A stretch of 64,000 nucleotides of DNA from Arthrobacter mobilis. Its GTDB lineage: Bacteria; Actinomycetota; Actinomycetes; Actinomycetales; Micrococcaceae. The notes under the pieces were generated by a model. The model had not been told where the DNA came from, did not search any database, and saw nothing but the letters and a program-made list of their open reading frames with translations. Numbering within the stretch: the stretch's first letter is position 1; every line of letters begins with the position of its first letter. Made by a program: the position numbers and the translations under genes. Of the stretch, positions 20,296-30,354 are shown in pieces. The stretch covers positions 153,632-217,631 of the forward strand of contig NZ_JAAZSQ010000002.1 of the NCBI RefSeq assembly GCF_012395835.1, read 5' to 3'.

Positions 20296-20604
20296 ATGGC
20301 GGGACAGAAAATCCGCATCCGTCTGAAGTCATATGACCACGAGGTCATTGATGTTTCAGCACGGAAGATCGTTGAGACGGTCACGCGTGCAGGCGCAACG
20401 GTAGTGGGCCCCGTGCCGCTGCCGACCGAGAAGAACGTGTACTGCGTTATTCGTTCGCCGCACAAGTACAAGGACAGCCGTGAGCACTTCGAAATGCGTA
20501 CTCACAAGCGTCTGATCGACATCATTGACCCCACGCCCAAGGCTGTTGACTCGCTCATGCGGCTCGACCTGCCCGCAGACGTGAACATCGAAATCAAGCT
20601 GTAA
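20296..20604 (+). CDS. rpsJ: 30S ribosomal protein S10
   Basis: 30S head protein, also known as NusE, a partner of NusB in antitermination. 102 aa, standard. [19 protein letters not shown] and the loop motif [13 protein letters not shown] are diagnostic. First gene of the S10 operon; the ATG follows gagagcggagacgcc. A long leader precedes it. Confidence 0.98.
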
Positions 20605-20620
20605 GGGGGCGCGGATTCAC

Positions 20621-21277
20621 ATGTCTACTTCGCTTACACGCCAGGTGAAGGGCCTGCTGGGTACCAAGCTCGGCATGACCCAGGTCTGGGACGAGAACAA
20701 CCGCGTTGTACCGGTGACCGTCGTCCAGGCCGACTCCAACGTCGTTACTCAGCTGCTCAATGCAGAGCGCGACGGCTACACCGCCGTCCAGATCGGCTAC
20801 GGTGCGATCGACCCGCGCAAGGTGACCAAGCCGCTCGCCGGCCACTTCGAGAAGGCCGGCGTGACCCCGCGCCGCCACCTGGTCGAGCTGCGCACCTCCG
20901 ACGCCGAATCCTACGAACTGGGCCAGGAGCTCTCCGTGGAGGTCTTCGAGGCCGGCCAGAAGGTCGACGTCGTCGGCACCACCAAGGGTAAGGGCTTCGC
21001 CGGTGTCATGAAGCGCCACGGCTTCTCCGGTGTCGGGGCCTCGCACGGCCAGCACAAGAACCACCGCAAGCCCGGTTCCATCGGTGGCGCATCCACCCCG
21101 AGCCGCGTCTTCAAGGGCCTGCGCATGGCCGGCCGTATGGGTAACGTCCGCCACACCACGCAGAACCTGACCGTTCACGCCGTGGACGCCGAGAAGTCGC
21201 TGCTCCTGATCAAGGGTGCCGTTCCCGGTGCCCGCGGCTCGGTCGTCCTCGTCCGTTCCGCAGTGAAGGGAGCCTAG
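20621..21277 (+). CDS. rplC: 50S ribosomal protein L3
   Basis: Early 50S assembly protein near the peptidyl-transferase centre. 218 aa. The [16 protein letters not shown] opening and the GHRKPGSIG-type loop near the active site (here [20 protein letters not shown]) are conserved. Shine-Dalgarno taaggggg lies in the rpsJ stop region, 16 nt spacing. Confidence 0.98.
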   Translation: MSTSLTRQVKGLLGTKLGMTQVWDENNRVVPVTVVQADSNVVTQLLNAERDGYTAVQIGYGAIDPRKVTKPLAGHFEKAGVTPRRHLVELRTSDAESYELGQELSVEVFEAGQKVDVVGTTKGKGFAGVMKRHGFSGVGASHGQHKNHRKPGSIGGASTPSRVFKGLRMAGRMGNVRHTTQNLTVHAVDAEKSLLLIKGAVPGARGSVVLVRSAVKGA

Positions 21278-21281
21278 TCCA

Positions 21282-21923
21282 ATGGCCAACACTGTCCAGG
21301 TAGACCTGCCTGCCGAGATCTTCGACGTCCAGACCAACGTGCCGCTGCTGCACCAGGTCGTCGTCGCCCAGCTCGCGGCAGCCCGCCAGGGTACCCACAA
21401 GACCAAGACCCGCGCCGAGGTTTCCGGCGCCGGCCGCAAGCCGTTCAAGCAGAAGGGCACCGGCCGCGCCCGCCAGGGTTCCATCCGTGCCCCGCACATG
21501 ACCGGCGGCGGCGTCGTCCACGGCCCGACCCCGCGCGACTACAGCCAGCGCACCCCCAAGAAGATGAAGGCTGCCGCCCTGCGCGGTGCCCTGTCCGACC
21601 GGGCACGCAACGGCCGCATCCACGTCCTCGACGCACTGGTCGCCGGCGAGAAGCCGTCCACCAAGGCAGCACTCGAGGCCCTGCGCGCGGTGACCGACCG
21701 CCGGAACCTGCTCGTGGTGATCGAGCGCTCCAACGATGTCGCGGCCCTGAGCCTGCGCAACATCGAGGAAGTCCACACCATCTACGTGGACCAGCTGAAC
21801 ACCTACGACGTGCTGGTCTCCGACGACGTGGTCTTCACCCAGGCCGCCTACGAGGCGTTCGTCGCAGCCAAGACAGCTGACAAGACAGCCGAACAGAACA
21901 CTGCCAAGGAGGACGCCAAGTGA
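21282..21923 (+). CDS. rplD: 50S ribosomal protein L4
   Basis: 50S assembly protein lining the exit tunnel; in E. coli L4 also represses its own operon. 213 aa, including the tunnel loop with [20 protein letters not shown]-like sequence (here [14 protein letters not shown]). An Ala/Lys-rich C-terminal tail (about 15 residues, [16 protein letters not shown]) follows the family core. Overlaps rplW by 4 nt. Confidence 0.97.
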   Translation: MANTVQVDLPAEIFDVQTNVPLLHQVVVAQLAAARQGTHKTKTRAEVSGAGRKPFKQKGTGRARQGSIRAPHMTGGGVVHGPTPRDYSQRTPKKMKAAALRGALSDRARNGRIHVLDALVAGEKPSTKAALEALRAVTDRRNLLVVIERSNDVAALSLRNIEEVHTIYVDQLNTYDVLVSDDVVFTQAAYEAFVAAKTADKTAEQNTAKEDAK

Positions 21924-22225
21924 GCGCGACCACCGGTAAGGACCCCCGCGACGTCGTCATCGCACCCGTCGTTTCGGAAAAGAGCTACGGCCTGATCGAC
22001 GAAGGTAAGTACACCTTCCTGGTCGACCCGCGCTCGAACAAGAGCGAGATCAAGTTCGCCGTGGAGAAGATCTTCTCCGTCAAGGTCGACTCGATCAACA
22101 CCATCAACCGTGCCGGAAAGCGCAAGCGGACCAAGTTCGGATGGGGACAGCGCAAGGACACCAAGCGCGCCATTGTCACCCTGAAGGAAGGCACAATCGA
22201 CATCTTCGGCGGTCCGCTTTCCTAA
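21920..22225 (+). CDS. rplW: 50S ribosomal protein L23
   Basis: Sits at the exit-tunnel mouth and docks trigger factor and SRP. 101 aa. [15 protein letters not shown] at the N-terminus and [21 protein letters not shown] are diagnostic. The GTG start shares four nt (GTGA) with the rplD stop. Confidence 0.97.
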   Translation: MSATTGKDPRDVVIAPVVSEKSYGLIDEGKYTFLVDPRSNKSEIKFAVEKIFSVKVDSINTINRAGKRKRTKFGWGQRKDTKRAIVTLKEGTIDIFGGPLS

Positions 22226-22255
22226 GCGGAGACCACTTTAACGAGGAAATAAAAC

Positions 22256-23095
22256 ATGGGAATCCGTAAATACAAGCCGACTACGCCGGGCCGCCGCGGC
22301 TCGAGCGTGGCCGACTTTGCCGAAATCACGCGGTCGACGCCGGAGAAGTCGCTGCTGCGTCCGCTGTCCAAGACCGGCGGCCGCAACAACAGCGGCAAGA
22401 TCACCACCCGGCACAAGGGCGGCGGCCACAAGCGCCAGTACCGCCTGATCGACTTCCGCCGCCACGACAAGGACGGCGTGCCGGCCAAGGTCGCGCACAT
22501 CGAGTACGACCCGAACCGTACCGCCCGCATCGCCCTGCTGCACTACGTGGACGGCACCAAGCGCTACATCATTGCGCCGAACAAGCTGGCCCAGGGCGAC
22601 ATGGTCGAAGCCGGCCCGAACGCCGACATCAAGCCGGGCAACAACCTGCCGATGCGCAACATCCCCGTGGGTACCGTTATCCACGCCGTGGAGCTGCGTC
22701 CAGGCGGCGGCGCCAAGATGGCCCGCTCCGCCGGCGCCTCCGTGCAGCTCGTCGCCAAGGAAGGCCGCTTCGCCCAGCTGCGCCTGCCCTCCGGGGAAAT
22801 CCGCAACGTGGACGTGCGCTGCCGCGCCACCGTGGGCGAGGTCGGCAATGCCGAGCAGTCCAACATCAACTGGGGCAAGGCCGGCCGCCTGCGCTGGAAG
22901 GGCATCCGCCCGACCGTCCGTGGTGTGGCCATGAACCCGGTGGACCACCCGCATGGTGGTGGTGAAGGCAAGACCTCCGGCGGCCGCCACCCGGTCAACC
23001 CGAACGGCAAGCCCGAGGGCCGCACCCGCCGCCCCAACAAGGAAAGCGACAAGCTCATTGTGCGTCGCCGTCGTACTGGCAAGAACAAGCGATAG
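22256..23095 (+). CDS. rplB: 50S ribosomal protein L2
   Basis: Conserved 50S protein next to the peptidyl-transferase centre. 279 aa. [20 protein letters not shown] start, [16 protein letters not shown], and the universally conserved [13 protein letters not shown] segment carrying the functional histidine are all intact. Thirty nt after rplW with acgaggaa as ribosome site. Confidence 0.98.
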   Translation: MGIRKYKPTTPGRRGSSVADFAEITRSTPEKSLLRPLSKTGGRNNSGKITTRHKGGGHKRQYRLIDFRRHDKDGVPAKVAHIEYDPNRTARIALLHYVDGTKRYIIAPNKLAQGDMVEAGPNADIKPGNNLPMRNIPVGTVIHAVELRPGGGAKMARSAGASVQLVAKEGRFAQLRLPSGEIRNVDVRCRATVGEVGNAEQSNINWGKAGRLRWKGIRPTVRGVAMNPVDHPHGGGEGKTSGGRHPVNPNGKPEGRTRRPNKESDKLIVRRRRTGKNKR

Positions 23096-23107
23096 GAGCC
23101 TGGGAAC

Positions 23108-23389
23108 ATGCCACGCAGCCTGAAGAAAGGCCCCTTCGTCGACCAGCACCTCTTTCTGAAGGTGGCTGCCGAGAACGAAAAGGGCACCAAGAACGTCATC
23201 AAGACGTGGTCCCGCCGTTCGATGATCGTCCCCGACATGCTCGGGCACACGATCGCCGTACACGACGGACGCAAGCACATTCCGGTGTTTGTCACTGAGT
23301 CGATGGTCGGGCACAAGCTCGGCGAATTCGCCCCGACGCGGACTTTCCGCGGCCACGTGAAGGACGACCGTAAGGGCAAGCGCCGCTAA
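23108..23389 (+). CDS. rpsS: 30S ribosomal protein S19
   Basis: 30S head protein that contacts S13 and the A-site region. 93 aa, standard. [16 protein letters not shown] and [20 protein letters not shown] are family signatures. Twelve nt downstream of rplB. Confidence 0.98.
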   Translation: MPRSLKKGPFVDQHLFLKVAAENEKGTKNVIKTWSRRSMIVPDMLGHTIAVHDGRKHIPVFVTESMVGHKLGEFAPTRTFRGHVKDDRKGKRR

Positions 23390-23428
23390 GGCGCTGCTCG
23401 TACGGCAGAAGACGAGAGAAGGAAAGCA

Positions 23429-23794
23429 ATGGAAGCCAAGGCTATTGCGCGCCACATCCGCGTAACGCCTATGAAGGCCCGGCGCGTCGTCAACCTTGTT
23501 CGTGGCAAGCAGGCGAATGAGGCTCTGGCAATTCTGAAGTTCGCCCCGCAGGCGGCTTCGGAGCCGGTATCGAAGGTACTCGCCTCGGCGGTGGCCAACG
23601 CCCGCGTCCTCGCGGACCGCGACGGCGTCGCCTTCGACGAGAACGACCTCTACATCAGCGAGGCATTCGTTGACGAGGGCCCGACCATGAAGCGGTTCCA
23701 GCCGCGGGCCCAGGGCCGCGCGTACCGCATCAAGAAGCGGACCAGCCACATCACGGTTGTCGTCGCTACCCCGGAGAAAGAGGAGGACCAGTAA
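23429..23794 (+). CDS. rplV: 50S ribosomal protein L22
   Basis: Spans the 50S and lines the exit tunnel with its beta hairpin. 121 aa. The conserved hairpin region reads [20 protein letters not shown] with no macrolide-resistance-type duplication visible. Its stop touches the rpsC GTG with no gap. Confidence 0.98.
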   Translation: MEAKAIARHIRVTPMKARRVVNLVRGKQANEALAILKFAPQAASEPVSKVLASAVANARVLADRDGVAFDENDLYISEAFVDEGPTMKRFQPRAQGRAYRIKKRTSHITVVVATPEKEEDQ

Positions 23795-24634
23795 GTGGGA
23801 CAGAAAGTAAACCCGCACGGATTCCGACTCGGTATCACCACCGACCACGTTTCCCACTGGTTCGCTGACAGCAACAAGGCCGGCCAGCGCTACAAGGACT
23901 TCGTCCGCGAGGACGTCAAGATCCGCCAGCTCATGTCCACGGGCATGGAGCGCGCCGGCATCGCCAAGGTGGAGATCGAGCGCACCCGTGACCGTGTCCG
24001 CGTGGACATCCACACGGCGCGTCCGGGCATCGTGATCGGCCGCCGCGGCGCCGAGGCCGACCGCATCCGCGGAGAGCTGGAGAAGCTCACCGGCAAGCAG
24101 GTGCAGCTGAACATCCTCGAGGTCAAGAACCCCGAGATCGAGGCTCAGCTGGTGGCCCAGGGCATCGCCGAGCAGCTCACCTCCCGCGTGGCCTTCCGCC
24201 GCGCCATGAAGAAGGCCATGCAGTCCGCACAGCGTGCCGGCGCCAAGGGCATCCGTGTCCAGTGCTCCGGCCGTCTGGGCGGCGCCGAAATGAGCCGTTC
24301 CGAGTTCTACCGCGAAGGCCGTGTGCCCCTGCACACCCTGCGCGCGAACATCGATTTCGGTTTCTTCGAGGCCAAGACCACCTTCGGCCGCATCGGCGTG
24401 AAGGTCTGGATCTACAAGGGTGACGTCACCGCCAAGGAACTGGCTGCCCAGCAGGCTGCCGCTCCGTCGTCCCGCGGCCGCGGCGACCGTCCGGGCCGCG
24501 GCCCGGCGGACCGTGGCGACCGTGGTGGCGACCGCCGTCGCCGTACCGACCGCAACGCTGCCCCGGCAGCCGAGGCCGCACCGGCCGCCGAGGCTGGCGC
24601 CGAGGCTCCGGCTGCAGAAGGAGGAGAGGCTTAA
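23795..24634 (+). CDS. rpsC: 30S ribosomal protein S3 with Arg/Gly- and Ala/Glu-rich tail
   Basis: 30S protein at the mRNA entry channel; its KH domain ([20 protein letters not shown]) takes part in mRNA unwinding. 279 aa, against 233 in E. coli. The extra length is a C-terminal tail, residues about 222-279, first RG-rich ([19 protein letters not shown]) and then Ala/Glu-rich. The GTG start directly follows the rplV stop. Confidence 0.97.
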   Translation: MGQKVNPHGFRLGITTDHVSHWFADSNKAGQRYKDFVREDVKIRQLMSTGMERAGIAKVEIERTRDRVRVDIHTARPGIVIGRRGAEADRIRGELEKLTGKQVQLNILEVKNPEIEAQLVAQGIAEQLTSRVAFRRAMKKAMQSAQRAGAKGIRVQCSGRLGGAEMSRSEFYREGRVPLHTLRANIDFGFFEAKTTFGRIGVKVWIYKGDVTAKELAAQQAAAPSSRGRGDRPGRGPADRGDRGGDRRRRTDRNAAPAAEAAPAAEAGAEAPAAEGGEA

Positions 24635-25051
<417 letters not shown>

Positions 25052-25053
25052 AC

Positions 25054-25395
25054 ATGGCAGTTGGTTCGAAGGAACTGGCAACCAATCAGCTCGAGACTTT
25101 CGACAATGAGCGTCTCGTAGAGGAGCTGCGCAAGGCCAAGGAGGAGCTGTTCAACCTCCGCTTCCAGTCCGCCACCGGTCAGCTGGAAAACCACGGCCGC
25201 CTGCGCTCCGTCAAGCGTGACATCGCCCGCATCTACACGGTGCTGCGCGAGCGCGAGCTGGGCATCCGTCCCGAGGCTGCGGCTCCCGCCGAGGGTGCCG
25301 ATGCCGAGAAGAAGGCAGCCAAGAAGTCCAAGAAGGCTGAGGCCGGCGAGTCCGCCGAGGCTCCGGCAGCAGCTGCCGGGGATGATGCCAAATGA
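25054..25395 (+). CDS. rpmC: 50S ribosomal protein L29 with long C-terminal extension
   Basis: Small 50S protein near the tunnel exit. The first 70 residues are a normal L29 ([36 protein letters not shown]). About 40 further residues rich in Ala, Glu, Lys ([20 protein letters not shown]) bring it to 113 aa, where most bacteria have 60-70. Overlaps rpsQ by 4 nt (ATGA). Confidence 0.96.
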   Translation: MAVGSKELATNQLETFDNERLVEELRKAKEELFNLRFQSATGQLENHGRLRSVKRDIARIYTVLRERELGIRPEAAAPAEGADAEKKAAKKSKKAEAGESAEAPAAAAGDDAK

Positions 25396-25679
25396 GTGAG
25401 AAGGAAGCATCTGTGACCGAAGCACAGACCCGTGGCAGCCGGAAGACCCTTCGCGGCTACGTCGTGTCCGACAAGATGGACAAGACGATCGTGGTTGAGG
25501 TCGAGGACCGCGTCAAGCACGCGCTCTACGGCAAGGTTATGCGCCGGAACTCCAAGGTCAAGGCCCACGACGAGCAGAACTCCGCCGGCATCGGCGACCT
25601 GGTCCTGCTCGCCGAGACCCGCCCGCTGTCCGCTACCAAGCGGTGGCGCCTGGTGGAGATCCTCGAGAAGGCCAAGTAA
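25392..25679 (+). CDS. rpsQ: 30S ribosomal protein S17
   Basis: Primary 16S binder of the 30S body. [20 protein letters not shown] and [21 protein letters not shown] mark the OB fold. As drawn, 95 aa from the ATG inside the rpmC end; a GTG at 25413 with gaagga 8 nt before it would give 88 aa and has the better ribosome site. Last gene of the S10 operon. Confidence 0.95.
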   Translation: MSEKEASVTEAQTRGSRKTLRGYVVSDKMDKTIVVEVEDRVKHALYGKVMRRNSKVKAHDEQNSAGIGDLVLLAETRPLSATKRWRLVEILEKAK

Positions 25680-25686
25680 CGGCCAG

Positions 25687-25765
25687 GCCGGGTCCGCCTC
25701 GACAGGCGGGCCCGGCCCCTCAGGTTTCCCTTCCAGGCCTGCTGCCGGCAGCAGCCGGCGGCAGG
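25687..25765 (+). terminator. Double hairpin ending the S10 operon
   Basis: First stem gccgggtccgcct (25687-25699) / aggcgggcccggc (25704-25716), 13 bp with one G-U, loop cgac. Second stem cctgctgccgg (25738-25748) / ccggcggcagg (25755-25765), 11 bp with one G-U. Only short pyrimidine tracts follow. Confidence 0.65.
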
Positions 25766-25870
25766 ACCGGAAGGGGTGGCGGGGGAGCTGTTTCCCCGCG
25801 AAGTACGAGCCCCCGGCCGCTGCGTTCAGCTGGATTCGAGCTGAATTTCGTGTCCGGGGTGTCTTGGTAA

Positions 25871-25876
25871 TACACT
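25871..25876 (+). promoter_or_regulatory. Candidate promoter (-10) of the spc operon
   Basis: TACACT within the AT-richest stretch of the spacer (ggtaatacactagtaat). A -35 about 17-18 nt upstream is poorly defined. Lies after the two S10-operon hairpins and 190 nt before rplN. Confidence 0.4.
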
Positions 25877-26065
25877 AGTAATCTTGCCTGTGCCGTTTGG
25901 GGAGCCTATCCACCTTCCCGCATGGACAGAACAGGCAAATTCCCGCCACCGCCTTCGGGCGTGCGCACGCGCGCCGCCAGGGGGAGCCACGGTGCGGGCC
26001 AACCCATATCCGTTCCGCAAGGCTCAGAAACGCTCTGAGAACCGGCGCGACGACAGGAGTATCAA

Positions 26066-26434
26066 GTGATTCAGCAGGAGTCGCGACTGAAGGTCGCCGA
26101 CAACACGGGTGCCAAGGAAATCCTGGCCATCCGCGTTCTCGGCGGATCAGGCCGTCGCTACGCAGGCATTGGCGACGTCATTGTTGCCACCGTCAAGGAT
26201 GCCATTCCGGGCGGCAACGTCAAGAAGGGTGACGTCGTCAAGGCGGTCGTCGTCCGTACCAAGAAGGAACGCCGCCGTGCGGATGGTTCCTACATCAAGT
26301 TCGACGAGAACGCTGCGGTGATTCTGAAGAACGACGGCGACCCGCGCGGTACCCGTATCTTCGGCCCGGTCGGCCGTGAACTTCGCGACAAGAAGTTCAT
26401 GAAGATCATCTCGCTGGCTCCGGAGGTGTTGTAA
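26066..26434 (+). CDS. rplN: 50S ribosomal protein L14
   Basis: 50S protein of the subunit interface; also the target of the silencing factor RsfS. 122 aa, standard. [19 protein letters not shown] and [19 protein letters not shown] are diagnostic. First gene of the spc operon; GTG start after gacaggagtatcaa. Confidence 0.98.
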   Translation: MIQQESRLKVADNTGAKEILAIRVLGGSGRRYAGIGDVIVATVKDAIPGGNVKKGDVVKAVVVRTKKERRRADGSYIKFDENAAVILKNDGDPRGTRIFGPVGRELRDKKFMKIISLAPEVL

Positions 26435-26436
26435 GC

Positions 26437-26799
26437 ATGGGTGCAAAGATCAAGAAGGGTGACCTGGTCCAGGTCATCACCGGCGCCACGCAAGCCCGCG
26501 GCGGCGACCGCGGCAAGCAGGGCAAGGTCCTGAAGGTGTTCACCGAGACCAACCGCGTGCTGGTCGAGGGCATCAACCGCGTCACCAAGCACACCAAGGC
26601 AGGCCAGACCTCCCGCGGCACCAAGACCGGCGGCATCGAAATCGTCGAGGCCCCGATCCACATCTCCAACGTCGCCATCGTCGACCCGGAGACCAAGAAG
26701 CCGACCCGCGTCGGCTTCCGTGAGGAGACCGTCGAGAAGGACGGCGTGACGAAGACCGTGCGCGTCCGCTTCGCCAAGGCTTCCGGAAAGGCACTCTAA
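26437..26799 (+). CDS. rplX: 50S ribosomal protein L24
   Basis: 50S assembly initiator. The KOW motif [20 protein letters not shown]... GKVLKV is at the N-terminus. 120 aa, slightly longer than the roughly 105-aa norm. Overlaps rplE by 1 nt (taATGa). Confidence 0.97.
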   Translation: MGAKIKKGDLVQVITGATQARGGDRGKQGKVLKVFTETNRVLVEGINRVTKHTKAGQTSRGTKTGGIEIVEAPIHISNVAIVDPETKKPTRVGFREETVEKDGVTKTVRVRFAKASGKAL

Positions 26800-27368
26800 T
26801 GACTGAAGCAGCTGTGAAGACCCAGCCGCGCCTGAAGGCCAAGTACGCCGCCGAGATCCGCGAGTCCCTGCAGAACGAGTTCAAGTACGAGAACGTCATG
26901 CAGATCCCGCGCCTGGTCAAGGTCGTCGTGAACATGGGCGTGGGAGATGCCGCCAAGGACTCCAAGCTCATCGACGGCGCCGTGCGCGACCTGACCCAGA
27001 TCACCGGCCAGAAGCCCATGGTCACCAAGGCCCGCAAGTCCATCGCCCAGTTCAAGCTGCGCGAAGGCATGCCGATCGGCGCGCACGCCACGCTGCGCGG
27101 GGACCGCATGTGGGAATTCGTCGACCGCCTGGTTTCGCTGGCGCTGCCGCGTATCCGCGACTTCCGCGGCCTGAACGGCAAGCAGTTCGACGGCAACGGC
27201 AACTACACCTTCGGTCTGACCGAGCAGTCCATGTTCCACGAGATCGATCAGGACAAGATCGACCGCGTGCGCGGTATGGACATCACCGTAGTGACCACCG
27301 CCAAGACCGACGACGAGGGCCGCGCGCTGCTGAAGGCGCTGGGCTTCCCGTTCAAGACCGAAGATTAA
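26799..27368 (+). CDS. rplE: 50S ribosomal protein L5
   Basis: Binds 5S rRNA and the P-site tRNA. 189 aa. [42 protein letters not shown] and the C-terminal [15 protein letters not shown] are conserved. The gene order then jumps to rpsH across 82 nt, with no rpsN between. Confidence 0.98.
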   Translation: MTEAAVKTQPRLKAKYAAEIRESLQNEFKYENVMQIPRLVKVVVNMGVGDAAKDSKLIDGAVRDLTQITGQKPMVTKARKSIAQFKLREGMPIGAHATLRGDRMWEFVDRLVSLALPRIRDFRGLNGKQFDGNGNYTFGLTEQSMFHEIDQDKIDRVRGMDITVVTTAKTDDEGRALLKALGFPFKTED

Positions 27369-27450
27369 TTCAACTACGTAACAGGTCCGGTACCGGCCGG
27401 CAGTCGCCGTCCGGAACCAGGAAACCGTTACGAGGAAGGGCAAGAGCCCA

Positions 27451-27849
27451 ATGACTATGACAGATCCTGTCGCAGACATGCTGACCCGTCTGCGCAACGC
27501 CAACTCGGCCTACCACGAGTCGGTGTCCATGCCGTACAGCAAGCTGAAGGCGCGCGTCGCCGACATCCTCAAGGCCGAAGGCTACATCGCCGGCTGGCGC
27601 GAAGAGGAGGCCGAGGTCGGCAAGAAGCTGACCATCGACCTGAAGTTCGGCCCGAACCGCGAGCGTTCGATCGCCGGCATCCGCCGCATCTCCAAGCCCG
27701 GCCTGCGCGTGTACGCGAAGTCCACCAACCTGCCGCACGTGCTCGGCGGCCTGGGTATCGCAATCCTGTCCACCTCTTCCGGGCTGATGACTGACCGTCA
27801 GGCCGGCAAGAAGGGCGTGGGCGGCGAAGTCCTCGCATACGTCTGGTAA
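27451..27849 (+). CDS. rpsH: 30S ribosomal protein S8
   Basis: 16S-binding protein of the 30S platform; in E. coli the autogenous repressor of the spc operon. 132 aa. [20 protein letters not shown] and [20 protein letters not shown] are diagnostic. A second in-frame ATG at 27457 is possible; the longer start fits gaggaaggg better. Confidence 0.97.
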   Translation: MTMTDPVADMLTRLRNANSAYHESVSMPYSKLKARVADILKAEGYIAGWREEEAEVGKKLTIDLKFGPNRERSIAGIRRISKPGLRVYAKSTNLPHVLGGLGIAILSTSSGLMTDRQAGKKGVGGEVLAYVW

Positions 27850-27867
27850 CGGGAAGGAAAGAGAATA

Positions 27868-28404
27868 ATGTCACGTATTGGACGTCTCCCCATCACCGTT
27901 CCGGCCGGCGTTGAGGTCAAGATCGACGGCAACGTCGTCACCGTCAAGGGGGCCAAGGGCGAGCTGAACCACGCGGTCGCTTCCCCGATCGCCGTCAACC
28001 TGGACGAGAACGTCATCACCGTTTCCCGCCCGAACGACGAGCGCGCTTCCCGCTCCCTGCACGGCCTGACCCGCACCCTGATCAGCAACATGATCACCGG
28101 TGTGACCGAAGGCTACGAGAAGAAGCTCGAAATCGTCGGTACCGGCTACCGTGTCCAGGCCAAGGGCTCGGACCTCGAGTTCGCCCTGGGCTACAGCCAC
28201 CCGGTGGCCGTCCAGGCTCCGGCCGGAATCACCTTTGCCGTCGAGGGCCCGACCAAGCTCACGGTTTCTGGTATCAACAAGCAGCAGGTCGGCGAGGTTG
28301 CTGCCAACATCCGCAAGCTGCGCAAGCCGGACCCCTACAAGGGCAAGGGCATCCGGTATGCCGGCGAGGTTATCCGCCGCAAGGTCGGAAAGGCTGGTAA
28401 GTAA
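27868..28404 (+). CDS. rplF: 50S ribosomal protein L6
   Basis: 50S stalk-base protein near the factor-binding site. 178 aa. [20 protein letters not shown] and the C-terminal [16 protein letters not shown] are diagnostic. Eighteen nt after rpsH with gggaaggaaag as ribosome site. Confidence 0.98.
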   Translation: MSRIGRLPITVPAGVEVKIDGNVVTVKGAKGELNHAVASPIAVNLDENVITVSRPNDERASRSLHGLTRTLISNMITGVTEGYEKKLEIVGTGYRVQAKGSDLEFALGYSHPVAVQAPAGITFAVEGPTKLTVSGINKQQVGEVAANIRKLRKPDPYKGKGIRYAGEVIRRKVGKAGK

Positions 28405-28406
28405 TC

Positions 28407-28790
28407 ATGGCGATCAGCATCAACAAGAAGCGCACGAACAAGAGCAAGTCCGCCGCGCGCGGACGCCGCCACCTGCGGGTGCGCAAGCGGATCTCCGGTA
28501 CCCCGGCCCGTCCGCGCCTGGTGGTCACCCGCTCCGCACGCCACATGTTCGTCCAGGTTGTCGACGACACCAAGGGCGTGACCCTGGCCTCGGCCTCCAC
28601 CATGGAAGCCGACCTGCGGGCGCTCGAGGGCGACAAGACGGCCAAGGCTCGGCGCGTGGGCGAGCTCGTTGCCGAGCGCGCCAAGGCTGCCGGCATCGAG
28701 GCAGTTGTCTTCGACCGCGGCGGCAACAAGTACCACGGCCGCGTGGCCGCGGTGGCCGACGGCGCACGTGAAGGTGGGCTGGCACTGTGA
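28407..28790 (+). CDS. rplR: 50S ribosomal protein L18
   Basis: 5S rRNA-binding protein of the central protuberance. 127 aa with the basic start [20 protein letters not shown] and the core [20 protein letters not shown]. Overlaps rpsE by 4 nt (GTGA). Confidence 0.98.
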   Translation: MAISINKKRTNKSKSAARGRRHLRVRKRISGTPARPRLVVTRSARHMFVQVVDDTKGVTLASASTMEADLRALEGDKTAKARRVGELVAERAKAAGIEAVVFDRGGNKYHGRVAAVADGAREGGLAL

Positions 28791-29494
28791 CCGCTGAGAA
28801 TAACGAAAAGGATACTCAGGTGACTGAAGCAACTGAGACCACTGCAGGTGCCGAGGGCACCGCAGCATCCTCCCAGGAGGATCGCCGCGGCGGACGCCGC
28901 GGGGAGCGCGGTGACCGTGGCGGCCGCGGCGAGCGTGGCGGCCGCGGCGGCCGCGACAGCGCCCGCGACGCGGAGAAGGACAAGTTCCTCGAGCGCGTCG
29001 TGACCATCAACCGTGTTGCCAAGGTCGTCAAGGGCGGCCGGCGCTTCAGCTTCACCGCCCTGGTGGTTGTCGGTGACGGCAACGGCCTGGTCGGCGTGGG
29101 CTACGGCAAGGCCAAGGAAGTTCCCGCGGCCATCGCCAAGGGTGTGGAAGAGGCCAAGAAGTCCTTCTTCCGCGTCCCGATCGTCGCCGGCACGGTGCCC
29201 CACCGTGTCCAGGGCGAGGCTGCCGCGGGTGTGGTCATGCTGCGTCCGGCTTCCGCCGGTACCGGTGTGATCGCCGGCGGCCCGGTGCGCGCGGTGCTCG
29301 AGTGCGCCGGTGTCCACGATGTGCTCTCCAAGTCGCTGGGTTCCTCCAACGCGATCAACATCGTGCATGCCACCGTCGACGCCCTGCGCAAGCTGGAGGA
29401 TCCGCAGGCGGTGGCAGCACGCCGCGGCCTGCCGCTGGATGAGATCGTCCCGGCGGCTCTGCTCCGCAATCTCCAGCAGAAGGCAGGTGTGTAA
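28787..29494 (+). CDS. rpsE: 30S ribosomal protein S5 with RGG-like N-terminal extension
   Basis: 30S protein at the mRNA entry channel and a fidelity determinant. The S5 core begins around residue 60 ([21 protein letters not shown]-type segment) and is intact. Before it lies an extension of about 60 residues, first acidic/Thr-rich and then [19 protein letters not shown]. Total 235 aa against about 165 in E. coli. The GTG at 28787 overlaps rplR; a GTG at 28820 is an alternative that would still keep most of the extension. Confidence 0.95.
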   Translation: MTAENNEKDTQVTEATETTAGAEGTAASSQEDRRGGRRGERGDRGGRGERGGRGGRDSARDAEKDKFLERVVTINRVAKVVKGGRRFSFTALVVVGDGNGLVGVGYGKAKEVPAAIAKGVEEAKKSFFRVPIVAGTVPHRVQGEAAAGVVMLRPASAGTGVIAGGPVRAVLECAGVHDVLSKSLGSSNAINIVHATVDALRKLEDPQAVAARRGLPLDEIVPAALLRNLQQKAGV

Positions 29495-29706
29495 TGACCA
29501 CCCCGAAGAATCTGATTCCGTCCGACGCGAAGTTGGAAATCACCCAGATCAAGTCCGTCATTGGCGGGAAGCAGAACCAGCGCGACACCCTGCGTTCGCT
29601 GGGCCTGAAGCGCATCGGCCACACCGTGGTCCGCAGCGCCGACGCCGTGACCGTGGGCATGGTCAACACTGTTTCTCACCTGGTGAAGGTTGAGGAGGCG
29701 AAGTAG
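29494..29706 (+). CDS. rpmD: 50S ribosomal protein L30
   Basis: Small 50S protein. 70 aa. [20 protein letters not shown] and [13 protein letters not shown] are the family signature. Starts in the rpsE stop (taATG) and is followed by rplO 2 nt later. Confidence 0.97.
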   Translation: MTTPKNLIPSDAKLEITQIKSVIGGKQNQRDTLRSLGLKRIGHTVVRSADAVTVGMVNTVSHLVKVEEAK

Positions 29707-29708
29707 AG

Positions 29709-30164
29709 ATGGCACAGGAGAACAACACTCTCAAGGTCCACCACCTGCGTCCGGCCCCCGGTGCCAAGACCGCCAAGACCCGTGTTGGTCGTGGTGAAGG
29801 CTCCAAGGGCAAGACCGCAGGCCGTGGTACCAAGGGCACCAAGGCCCGCTACCAGGTCAAGGCAGGCTTCGCCGGCGGCCAGCTGCCGCTGCACATGCGC
29901 CTGCCGAAGCTGCGCGGCTTCAAGAACCCGTTCCGGGTCGAGTACCAGGTGGTCAACCTGGACAAGCTCGGCGAGCTGTTCCCGGAGGGTGGCGAGGTCA
30001 CCGTGGAGTCCCTGGTGGCCAAGGGCGCCGTTCGCAAGAACCAGCCCGTCAAGGTCCTGGGCACCGGCGACATCACCGTCAAGGTCGATGTGAAGGTTGA
30101 CGCCTTCTCCGCCAGCGCCGCGGAAAAGATCGCCGCCGCCGGCGGCAGCATCACGGAACTCTAA
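29709..30164 (+). CDS. rplO: 50S ribosomal protein L15
   Basis: Late 50S assembly protein. 151 aa. The glycine-rich basic N-terminus ([30 protein letters not shown]) is diagnostic. It ends the ribosomal part of the spc operon; an imperfect hairpin and a new promoter separate it from secY. Confidence 0.98.
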   Translation: MAQENNTLKVHHLRPAPGAKTAKTRVGRGEGSKGKTAGRGTKGTKARYQVKAGFAGGQLPLHMRLPKLRGFKNPFRVEYQVVNLDKLGELFPEGGEVTVESLVAKGAVRKNQPVKVLGTGDITVKVDVKVDAFSASAAEKIAAAGGSITEL

Positions 30165-30194
30165 GTTCCCCAGCGGCGGTCCGCCGCACCTGTT

Positions 30195-30237
30195 GAGGCT
30201 CCCCGAAGCCGGCCCTGTGCCGGTTCCGGGGGGCCTC
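30195..30237 (+). terminator. Imperfect terminator-like hairpin after rplO
   Basis: Arms 30195-30212 and 30220-30237 pair over 18 positions with three non-Watson-Crick pairs; loop ccctgtg. No T-run. Probably partial termination before secY. Confidence 0.5.
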
Positions 30238-30297
30238 GCGCGGTTAACACAGGGGCCCTGCGGACGGTCCGGTTTAATCCCGGTGCCGCTGAACCGA

Positions 30298-30303
30298 TAG
30301 ACT
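30298..30303 (+). promoter_or_regulatory. Probable promoter (-10) of secY-adk
   Basis: TAGACT, identical to the hexamers before rpsL and tuf, lies 51 nt upstream of the secY start. The upstream tttaat stretch is a poor -35. Confidence 0.5.
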
Positions 30304-30354
30304 CGGTACTTGTGACTTGCCGCAATCCGGCATCGAGGACTTTCAGGAGGACGC

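Larger units (their letters stand above)
25680..26065. other. 386-bp spacer between the S10 and spc operons
   Basis: Two GC-rich hairpins lie at its start, a -10-like TACACT at 25871-25876, then a leader of about 180 nt to the rplN GTG. No protein-coding gene is supported. The pieces indicate that S10 and spc are separate transcription units. Confidence 0.65.

Noticed and set aside
27369-27450. Hidden short S14 gene between rplE and rpsH
   Set aside because: 82 nt cannot encode the 61-residue zinc-type S14, and no CxxC pair is present in any frame.
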